6,893 nt of DNA. It comes from Spirochaetaceae bacterium. GTDB lineage: Bacteria; Spirochaetota; Spirochaetia; DSM-27196; Salinispiraceae. Below are positions 1 to 5,419 of this stretch, one piece after another. The notes under the pieces were generated by a model, which worked only from the letters and a program-made list of their open reading frames with translations, made no database searches and had not been told where the DNA came from. The stretch is from contig SKVS01000193.1 of NCBI GenBank assembly GCA_007129335.1, forward strand, positions 1-6,893, written 5' to 3'. The position numbers and the translations under genes are program-made. Position 1 is the stretch's first letter. Each line of letters starts with the position of its first letter.

Positions 1-76
1 AACCATTATTCAGGATGCGGATACCAATTTATATCAGGCAAAGAAAACCGGTAAGGGAAAAATCATTTGGGCATAA
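1..76 (+). CDS. GGDEF-domain protein (diguanylate cyclase type), C-terminal end only
   Basis: Only the last 24 codons are inside the window, read from base 2 and ending at a TAA at 74-76. The residues DADTNLYQAKKTGKGKI match the closing motif of GGDEF domains, usually of the form ADxALYxAKxxGRN, which lies just before the C-terminus. GGDEF enzymes make cyclic di-GMP from two GTP molecules, but the GG(D/E)EF catalytic loop is outside the window, so activity cannot be judged. The GGDEF domain appears to be the last domain, with about six residues after the motif. The gene converges on the minus-strand Maf gene. No good plus-strand terminator follows, because the hairpin just downstream has its T-run on the other strand. 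Confidence 0.72.
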   Translation, partial: TIIQDADTNLYQAKKTGKGKIIWA

Positions 77-112
77 AAAAACGGTATGCCTGGACGTCTG
101 GGTGCATACCGT
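75..112 (-). terminator. Intrinsic terminator for the minus-strand PBP-Maf operon
   Basis: The arms ACGGTATGC (81-89) and GCATACCGT (104-112) are perfectly complementary, giving a 9 bp stem with a 14-base loop. On the minus strand the stem is followed at once by six T residues (80-75). This is the classic layout of a Rho-independent terminator for transcription coming from the Maf gene, whose stop lies about 160 bases upstream. The T-run overlaps the stop codon of the plus-strand GGDEF gene. On the plus strand the stem is followed by TAGGAGAGG, so it is not a plus-strand terminator. Confidence 0.8.
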
Positions 113-274
113 TAGGAGAGGGGCAACTCCCCATACTAATAGTATCGGCTCTAAGTTCGGAAAACTAAAATAAAAACTTCAGGACAAACGCAGGGCAAAT
201 ATTGAAAGTGTAAACTCAGGAGATCTATAGTCTCTCACCAACTATTATTCGTTTGCCCTGATAAAACCTTTGCT
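77..274 (-). other. Non-coding region rich in hairpins; long structured 3' UTR or possible small RNA on the minus strand
   Basis: No convincing coding sequence lies here. Several inverted repeats are visible: CAGGGCAAA (191-199) with TTTGCCCTG (252-260), 9 bp perfect; CTAAGTT (151-157) with AACTTCAG (175-182), 7 bp with one bulged base; ATACT (133-137) with AGTAT (141-145); GGGG (120-123) with CCCC (129-132); and the terminator stem (81-89/104-112). In addition 185-197 can pair imperfectly with 87-100 (12 bp including one G-U pair, with two interruptions), which would exclude both the 191-199/252-260 stem and the terminator. The density of pairing suggests a structured RNA ending at the minus-strand terminator. 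I found no convincing separate promoter, so it may simply be the 3' UTR of the Maf transcript. Confidence 0.4.
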
Positions 275-2044
275 TTAAATTTGCGGGGATTCCAGGGATT
301 TCAGTTCAGTGAGGATCCAGTGGCATGAATTCATGAGACCCTGGTACATAGTGAGACTTCGCTGTAAGGATGATTCGAGGTCAGCTGGATCATCCATGGC
401 CTGAATCTCCTGAAATATATCCTCCAGTAGAAAACCAATGATCTTACGGCTCTGGAGTTCCATGATCTGTTCATCAATTGTGTTCAAATTTTCAATAAGA
501 ATTGAAGATGACAGGGGGTTTGTGGCCAAAAAGGAGTTAATTTGATCTATAGCCTTTCTTGCAAGGTCATGAATTTCTCGTGCTTCTCCCAGCATTGAGT
601 CAATTTTTTGAAAAATGTGCACAATCTCCGAAGGAGTATTGACTTCATTTTCTGCACCTTCATCAGAATGGGCCATCAAGTCAAGGATTTTTCTATCTAT
701 AGTCCCTCGCAGAGAAGGTCTGGAGGTATGAAGGTCGCCTAAGGAGACAGGGGTAATACCTTGTATGGCCCTGGAGGCAGACCCAAGGTTGTAGGTTTGA
801 ACTCCCCGGGTAGAAGCTGCGTGAACCCGTGCTTCAAACCAGGCTGCATAAACATCCATACGCTTGTCGTTCATCACAGGCCTACCTGCATAATCTTGTG
901 TCCAGCTAACACTCCTAGAGTTGAGAAAACGGTGGCCCAAAGTCTCTACCGTACAGAACCTGTTTCCCCTATGGTGACTCATTTCTTCTGATAAGCTGCC
1001 CCTTGTGTGGGTTTTCATCTCAGGAAAGCCCAGATCCAAACCTGTACAAAATATTTCCTGGATACCCAAATGGTGTATGAAATCCCAACCTGTTGTGGCA
1101 ACCGATCCTCCTGCGCCCAACCGCTGAAACCGGTCATTTTCTACAAACTGTCCCAGGGGGAAAATGCTGCCACTGAGCAGGGGAGGGCGTGCCATATGGT
1201 GTAGACTTCCAGGATGTACCGAAATTTCCGTAACAAAGATGCTGTGGGGCGAATATACCCAATCCAGATGACGGGTGTTCCAGTATTGAGGGTCAACCAT
1301 AACGATAAAGTCCGGTTCTACACCCATTTGCATACAGGGTCTTACTGCAGTATCTACAGCCACCAGCAGGAAAAACTCCCGAAGATCGGACAATCGGGGA
1401 AGAATTTTGTCCAGACTCGGTCCCCCGGCGAGCAGTATTGCGGGGATCTCTTGAAAATGTCCAAAGGCTTTTTGTACTGGTATTGCTTTGCTGTAGATTG
1501 GTACATTACGCATTGAATTACGCAGCCAAAGTTTTCCAAATCGTTTCAGGGTGGCTGAGTTAATTTTTTGCCGCTCCTGCACAATTTTTAGACGATCTTC
1601 GAAGGTTTTAACAAATTCGGGAAAGCATTTTTTGTATGCAGGCAGTACCAGGAGTTCAGGTACAGCCTGACCGTCTCCTGGTATGAGTTGCTTGACAATA
1701 CCGCGTAAATCCGGTGAGTCCGGTTGGATGAACAGACCTTGAACCAGGTTCTTGTTTTGAAAAAAACCTTGCCTGTTTGTTTGAATCCAATCCCAGACTC
1801 CCGGATGAGGTTCAACAAAGATTAACCGCCGATTCGGGCAAGAGTCCAGAACAACAGAAAAATGATGTCCTAAACCCATACCAATAACAAATACCGGATT
1901 CTTGTTTTTTGCCAGTTTTTCGCACTGTCCCCGTATTTCTTCCCCCGGTCGGTATTTACTGTGGAGTGCCAGACCCCCAAGAACACCCTTTACCTTGTTT
2001 TCCGATGTTTCCAGGATAAAATCCGGAAGAAGAGAATCATTCAT
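275..2044 (-). CDS. Motility-associated factor (Maf/DUF115) glycosyltransferase-like protein
   Basis: With the start at 2044 this is a 589-residue protein. An N-terminal Rossmann-like segment contains FVIGMGLGHHF (about residues 53-62) and an acidic strand end, IFVEPHP. The central DUF115/MAF domain shows LLAGGPSLD (204-212), then VAVDTAVRPC and PDFIVMVDP, then GAGGSVATTGWDF (310-322) and TGLDLGF (334-340). About 140 predicted-helical residues follow to the C-terminus. In flagellated bacteria, Maf proteins are needed for, and thought to carry out, transfer of nonulosonic-acid-type sugars to flagellin in the cytoplasm; the same fold occurs in the pterin enzyme MptE. An in-frame ATG at 2083 would add 13 residues but has weaker Shine-Dalgarno support, while 2044 has AGGGGAG eight bases upstream. 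The gene overlaps the PBP stop by 8 bases, so the two are probably co-transcribed and translationally coupled. Flagellin as substrate is inferred from the family only. Confidence 0.85.
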   Translation of the reverse strand: MNDSLLPDFILETSENKVKGVLGGLALHSKYRPGEEIRGQCEKLAKNKNPVFVIGMGLGHHFSVVLDSCPNRRLIFVEPHPGVWDWIQTNRQGFFQNKNLVQGLFIQPDSPDLRGIVKQLIPGDGQAVPELLVLPAYKKCFPEFVKTFEDRLKIVQERQKINSATLKRFGKLWLRNSMRNVPIYSKAIPVQKAFGHFQEIPAILLAGGPSLDKILPRLSDLREFFLLVAVDTAVRPCMQMGVEPDFIVMVDPQYWNTRHLDWVYSPHSIFVTEISVHPGSLHHMARPPLLSGSIFPLGQFVENDRFQRLGAGGSVATTGWDFIHHLGIQEIFCTGLDLGFPEMKTHTRGSLSEEMSHHRGNRFCTVETLGHRFLNSRSVSWTQDYAGRPVMNDKRMDVYAAWFEARVHAASTRGVQTYNLGSASRAIQGITPVSLGDLHTSRPSLRGTIDRKILDLMAHSDEGAENEVNTPSEIVHIFQKIDSMLGEAREIHDLARKAIDQINSFLATNPLSSSILIENLNTIDEQIMELQSRKIIGFLLEDIFQEIQAMDDPADLESSLQRSLTMYQGLMNSCHWILTELKSLESPQI

Positions 2045-3932
2045 GTTCCGGTCTCCCCTGGAGGGGGAAGTATTCGTGGTCATCGCTTACCCTGAGAATG
2101 AGCTGCATTCCCGGCTGTACGGGAGTACCAGGCGTCAGACTTTGCTCGTAAACCCATCCTCTGTCACCCTCTATCGTTACGGTCACTGTCGAATGGTCGA
2201 GCAATGGGAGAATGGTTCGTAAGGACAAACCCTGAAAGGATGGAATTGTTGTAGAAATGCCAGGTAAGGGGGGCTCAACAATGCGCAGCCGCTGGTCTTG
2301 TACCACAACCTGGTCCTGGGAGCGTTGAATTCCATAGTAAGGAATGAGAAATTCTGCGGCTTGTCGTATAATTGGTGCGGCAATTCTCCCCCCGAAAATT
2401 TCCCGTTTGGGATACTCAATGACCACGTATACAATGATTTCGGGGTTTTCGGTAGGGAAGAGGGCGAGGCTGGAGGCCAGAAAACGTTCCCGGGAATAAC
2501 GGCCAGTTTCAGGGTCTACCATTTCTGCTGTTCCCGTTTTTATCGAAATATTCAGTCCTTCAACCCTGGCTCGCTGACCAGTTCCAAAATCTGCAGCGGT
2601 ATTCATAAAACCCAGCATTTTTTGGGTGGTAGTTGGACTGAGTACTTGGCGAATAGGAGTTCTTTCAGCCTCAAAGAGCAGATCGCCAGTGGGACTGACT
2701 ATACGTTTTACGATGTGGGTTTGAAGTAGAACCCCATTATTACCGAAAACGGTAGAACTTCGCACCATTTGAAGGGCAGTAACTCCAATTTCCTGTCCAA
2801 TGGCAATTGTCGGTTTTGACCGGTTTGACCAGTTCCGGGTTTCACGCAAAATGCCAAGCTGTTCACCGTTCAGGGGAATGCCTGTACGTTCTCCAAAACC
2901 GAACTGCCGTAGCACATAATGAAAATCTGCCGCATTAACGGTATCAGAGGCCAGAGCAGCTCCAACATTGGAACTAAATTGGATTATTCCTTCGGCTGTT
3001 AAATTCCCATAATTGCTCAAGTCGGTTATGGGAGGGTTTATGCCTGGGGGAGCGTATCCTCCGGCAGTCTGAAAGACTGTGTTTTCATGAATGCCTCCCA
3101 TATTCATAATTGCCGCGAGGGAGAAAATCTTAAAAACTGAACCCGGCTCGTACATGAACTGAATAGGCCGGTTTCTCCGTTGTTCCAAGGTAGAGTCAGT
3201 AATGAAGTTGGGATCGAATGTAGGCGTTGAAGCCCAGCCAAGAATCTCACCGGTTTTGGCTGAAGCAATAAGGAGCATAACCGATTCAGCATCATGTTCC
3301 TCATAAGCGGCCCTTGCCAATAATTCTGCCTGGTATTGAACCGTGGAATCAAGGGTTAGATATACATGGTTTCCTAACCTTTGGTCTGAAGGGGCAAGAA
3401 TACTGTTCTGGGTTAATTCGATTCCTTCCAAACCATAATTGTCAAGTCCGGTGAATCCTAATACGTGGGATGCAAGTTGACCCTGGGGATAATAACGCCG
3501 GTTTGCCTCTTCAATGGTTAGACCCCGTAATTCACCTTGCTGAATGAGCAGGGTCAGGGCTTCAGCTTCTGCGGGGTTAAGGTTGCGTTTAATTACCATG
3601 TAGCCGTCGTTGTTCTGGAACCTTCTAAGCAGTTCCTCTGCATCAATCGGAAGAATCCGCGATACGAGGTCGGCGGTATTTTCTAAAGAACGTATACTGG
3701 GTATCCAGGCAGAAAGAACCGGTTGCTCGGTTTGGACCGCCAGTATTCGACCATTCCTGTCGTAAATCGGTCCTCTTTCAACCGTTCCGTTTGCCAACCT
3801 GTTCTGGGCAGAGGTGTTTCCCGGGAGCATTATTCTGCCTAACTGGAATAGTATGGAGAGGGACACTATTACCACAAGAAAAATGATAATGTTGTAGCGC
3901 AAGTGATGCTTTTCAGATACCATGGTATTCAT
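2037..3932 (-). CDS. Class B penicillin-binding protein (FtsI/PBP2-type D,D-transpeptidase) with C-terminal PASTA domain
   Basis: This 631-residue protein would crosslink peptidoglycan stem peptides on the outer face of the inner membrane. After a short cytoplasmic tail, one membrane segment spans about residues 13-31. The dimerisation domain starts with RGPIYDRNGRILA (53-65). All three transpeptidase motifs are intact: SVFK (265-268, catalytic Ser265), SSN (320-322) and KTGTAE (465-470). A single PASTA domain fills about 560-617. No transglycosylase domain is present, so it is class B. The length and PASTA tail fit the FtsI/SpoVD group, which works with a SEDS polymerase, but no ftsL, ftsW or murE neighbour is in the window, so septal versus elongation role is open. 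Start choice is uncertain: ATG at 3932 has AGGA 17 bases upstream, and ATG at 3923 has a weak GGATG. It is the first gene of a two-gene operon with the Maf gene. Confidence 0.93.
   Translation of the reverse strand: MNTMVSEKHHLRYNIIIFLVVIVSLSILFQLGRIMLPGNTSAQNRLANGTVERGPIYDRNGRILAVQTEQPVLSAWIPSIRSLENTADLVSRILPIDAEELLRRFQNNDGYMVIKRNLNPAEAEALTLLIQQGELRGLTIEEANRRYYPQGQLASHVLGFTGLDNYGLEGIELTQNSILAPSDQRLGNHVYLTLDSTVQYQAELLARAAYEEHDAESVMLLIASAKTGEILGWASTPTFDPNFITDSTLEQRRNRPIQFMYEPGSVFKIFSLAAIMNMGGIHENTVFQTAGGYAPPGINPPITDLSNYGNLTAEGIIQFSSNVGAALASDTVNAADFHYVLRQFGFGERTGIPLNGEQLGILRETRNWSNRSKPTIAIGQEIGVTALQMVRSSTVFGNNGVLLQTHIVKRIVSPTGDLLFEAERTPIRQVLSPTTTQKMLGFMNTAADFGTGQRARVEGLNISIKTGTAEMVDPETGRYSRERFLASSLALFPTENPEIIVYVVIEYPKREIFGGRIAAPIIRQAAEFLIPYYGIQRSQDQVVVQDQRLRIVEPPLPGISTTIPSFQGLSLRTILPLLDHSTVTVTIEGDRGWVYEQSLTPGTPVQPGMQLILRVSDDHEYFPLQGRPEHE
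2053..2059 (-). promoter_or_regulatory. Ribosome binding site that decides the Maf start
   Basis: The minus strand reads AGGGGAG, with an 8-base spacer before the ATG at 2044. It lies inside the last codons of the PBP gene. The alternative upstream ATG at 2083 is preceded only by a weak AGGG, so 2044 is preferred. Confidence 0.65.
3917..3928. repeat. 12-base perfect palindrome at the divergent start region
   Basis: ATACCATGGTAT reads identically on both strands. It covers codons 2-5 of the PBP gene, including the alternative PBP start ATG at 3923, and sits about 30 bases upstream of the divergent M23 gene. Its position could suit an operator, but it may be chance within coding sequence; I see no second copy nearby. 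Confidence 0.25.
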
Positions 3933-3957
3933 CCAAACATAGCATTTTTTCCTAAAG

Positions 3958-5211
3958 GTGTCAGACTTTGATGATAAATCATTTTATTATTTTGCCGATA
4001 TATTACTTATGCAAACCATTATAGAGGATCAACATGTTACCCCAAGGAAGCGGAATACTTCATCGGGACTCAGGGGTAAAGCAGAATTAATACGAAAAGA
4101 GATTAAACCCATTTCTCAAGGGACTGCCTCCCAATGGCATTTCCTGAAGCATTCTTTGAACCCCGATTATGCTCCAGTAGTGCAGGCATCCTTTGTAAAA
4201 AAAGTAGGAACTTTTGAACAGAAGCTGAATACCCTCAGTGAACAGCTTGTTCAATCGAACCAGGCACCATTTTTTCTGGGATTGCTGTATTTCTTCCTTA
4301 TTCTCTGGTCAGGTTTCTTAATGCAACCTGTTTTTCTCGATTCTCTAACCCGCACATGGTTGCCAATGGAAGAAATATCCCAATTAGAACCCCAGACCAT
4401 GGACATTCGATCCTATGCATCTTACCAGGGTGACCAGAGTCTTAGTTTCTTTGATTTTCAGGAGATTGACCCCAACCGCTTCACCGCAATGAAAATTACC
4501 GAGTATCGGGTAAAACCCGGCGATACCATCTCGGATATAGCCCTTGAACACGGGTTGAACATGGACACAATCTTAAGCTTTAACAATATACCCGATGTGA
4601 GACTCATGCAGGTTGGTCAGTTGCTCAGGATTCCTAATCGTGACGGGCTTCGGTATACCGTCCGATCAGGGGATTCCTTGGAAAGCATTGCCCGGGCTAA
4701 CGGGACTACCGTAAACGCTTTGTTGGATGCCAATAATTTATCCACAGACGTCCTGAACGTTGGAACCTCGCTGTTTATACCTAATGCACGAATGAGTCAA
4801 TTGGACCTGGCTTTTGCTATTGGCGATGTTTTTACCTATCCGACTGTTGGTAGACTGACCAGTGGATTTGGTTTCCGGCCAGACCCCTTTACCGGACAAC
4901 GGAGATTTCATAATGGTTTGGATTTTGCAAACGCCATTGGAACTCCCATTAGAGCATCCATGGCTGGACGAGTAGTTCATATTGAAAGTCAAATTGGAAA
5001 CTACGGGAAGTTTATAATTCTTCAGCATGCAAGGGGATACCAAACCCTGTACGCCCATTTGGATTCCTTTGCAGTTTCGGTAGGTCAATATGTCAGTCAG
5101 GGGCAACTCATTGGCAGAATGGGAAATACCGGTCGGTCCACGGGTCCCCATTTACATTTTTCAATCATTGAAAACGGGAACTTTGTGGACCCTCGGAGAT
5201 TTTTACGGTAG
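3958..5211 (+). CDS. Membrane-anchored M23 metallopeptidase with two LysM domains
   Basis: This 417-residue protein would cleave peptidoglycan peptide crosslinks in the periplasm. A hydrophilic, basic N-terminal region of about 100 residues is followed by one membrane segment (about 104-123). Two LysM peptidoglycan-binding modules follow: YRVKPGDTISDIA to LLRIP (about 183-226) and YTVRSGDSLESIA to LFIP (about 233-275). The C-terminal M23 domain (about 300-415) keeps all expected residues: His318 and Asp322 in HNGLD, His367 in YAHL, and His398 and His400 in HLHF, so it should be an active LytM-type zinc endopeptidase, not an EnvC-like degenerate activator. The start is uncertain: GTG at 3958 gives the longest frame but has no spaced Shine-Dalgarno sequence, and ATG at 4009 (residue 18) also lacks one. 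It is divergent from the PBP gene and followed after 67 bp by the small gene on the same strand. Confidence 0.93.
   Translation: MSDFDDKSFYYFADILLMQTIIEDQHVTPRKRNTSSGLRGKAELIRKEIKPISQGTASQWHFLKHSLNPDYAPVVQASFVKKVGTFEQKLNTLSEQLVQSNQAPFFLGLLYFFLILWSGFLMQPVFLDSLTRTWLPMEEISQLEPQTMDIRSYASYQGDQSLSFFDFQEIDPNRFTAMKITEYRVKPGDTISDIALEHGLNMDTILSFNNIPDVRLMQVGQLLRIPNRDGLRYTVRSGDSLESIARANGTTVNALLDANNLSTDVLNVGTSLFIPNARMSQLDLAFAIGDVFTYPTVGRLTSGFGFRPDPFTGQRRFHNGLDFANAIGTPIRASMAGRVVHIESQIGNYGKFIILQHARGYQTLYAHLDSFAVSVGQYVSQGQLIGRMGNTGRSTGPHLHFSIIENGNFVDPRRFLR
4018..4045 (-). promoter_or_regulatory. Candidate sigma-70-type promoter for the PBP-Maf operon
   Basis: The minus strand carries an exact TATAAT (4023-4018) preceded, across a 16-base spacer, by TTGGGG (4045-4040), a partial match to TTGACA. 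Transcription would begin near 4011 and give a leader of about 80 bases before the PBP start at 3932. The promoter would lie inside the 5' end of the divergent M23 gene, which is expected because only 25 bp separate the two annotated starts. The -35 match is modest. Confidence 0.35.
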
Positions 5212-5216
5212 AATGT

Positions 5217-5244
5217 AGAAATTCTGTACTAATACGAAATTTCT
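5217..5244 (+). other. A/T-rich hairpin between the M23 gene and the small peptide gene
   Basis: AGAAATT (5217-5223) pairs with AATTTCT (5238-5244) over a 14-base loop. It lacks G/C pairs and a T-run, so it is unlikely to terminate transcription. It sits 35 bases upstream of the small gene's ATG and could be a leader structure or an mRNA processing site. It could also be chance. Confidence 0.25.
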
Positions 5245-5268
5245 CATGATGAAAGAAGTTCATAAAAC

Positions 5269-5273
5269 AGGAG
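5269..5273 (+). promoter_or_regulatory. Strong ribosome binding site of the small peptide gene
   Basis: AGGAG, continuing as AGGAGAG, lies 5 bases before the ATG at 5279. It is the best-placed plus-strand Shine-Dalgarno sequence I see in the window. It is the main reason for calling the short frame a gene and for choosing 5279 over the in-frame ATGs at 5246 and 5249, which have no such site. Confidence 0.6.
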
Positions 5274-5278
5274 AGCTT

Positions 5279-5389
5279 ATGCGAAGATTAGCAGTCGTAA
5301 TCATTATTCTGTTTGCCATCTTCACCCTGATCAACGCATATAGTGTTGAATCAGATGAGGTTACCGCGATGGAGCAAACTGCGGGGTAA
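5279..5389 (+). CDS. Small signal-peptide-like or single-pass membrane peptide (36 aa), unknown function
   Basis: The frame encodes 36 residues starting MRRLAVVIIILFAIFTLINA and ending in a short acidic tail with SVESDEVTAMEQTAG. Two arginines followed by about 15 hydrophobic residues and a small-residue site (INA-Y) look like a secretion signal; if cleaved, only about 16 residues would be released. If not cleaved, it would be a single-pass membrane miniprotein with its C-terminus outside. The evidence for a real gene is the AGGAG site at ideal spacing and a hairpin with a T-rich tail at its end. In-frame ATGs at 5246 and 5249 would extend it to 47 or 46 residues with no SD site. It follows the M23 gene by 67 bp on the same strand and probably shares its transcript. 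Its stop directly abuts the secA stop. I do not recognise the family. Confidence 0.55.
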   Translation: MRRLAVVIIILFAIFTLINAYSVESDEVTAMEQTAG

Positions 5390-5419
5390 TTATCTCCCGC
5401 AGCATTGTTTGTATTTTTT
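5379..5419 (+). terminator. Hairpin terminator across the convergent small-gene and secA stop codons
   Basis: CTGCGGG (5379-5385) pairs with CCCGCAG (5396-5402), a 7 bp G/C-rich stem over a 10-base loop that contains both abutting stop codons (TAA at 5387-5389 and the TTA complement at 5390-5392). On the plus strand a T-rich stretch follows, ending in six T residues at 5414-5419, which fits termination of the M23/small-gene transcript, although the pure T-run begins 12 bases after the stem. On the minus strand only TTTG follows, so termination of secA there would be weak. The right arm encodes the last SecA residues. Confidence 0.5.

Noticed and set aside
81..132. Plus-strand terminator for the GGDEF gene
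   Set aside because: The hairpins at 81-112 and 120-132 have no T-run after them on the plus strand; the T-run is on the minus-strand side.
181..200. Cyclic-di-GMP (GEMM) riboswitch suggested by ACGCAGGGCAAA next to a GGDEF gene
   Set aside because: Only this short core resembles the aptamer. The rest of the GEMM consensus (the GACGCAAAGCC stretch and the tetraloop-receptor arm) is missing, and the segment lies downstream of the GGDEF gene, not ahead of a gene on that strand.
183..234. tRNA, CRISPR or mobile-element ends in the repeat-rich left intergenic region
   Set aside because: The inverted repeats occur once each, there is no regular direct-repeat spacing, no cloverleaf or T-arm GGTTCRA motif, and no transposase remnant.
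2298..2729. Plus-strand 143-codon open frame inside the PBP gene
   Set aside because: It lies wholly antisense to the intact transpeptidase domain, has no ribosome binding site that I can see, and its translation shows no domain-like composition. It is a shadow of the PBP coding sequence.
5279..5389. SecM-like secretion-monitor peptide for secA
   Set aside because: SecM lies upstream of secA on the same strand and stalls through a C-terminal arrest motif. This peptide is convergent with secA, sits at its 3' end, and shows no arrest motif.
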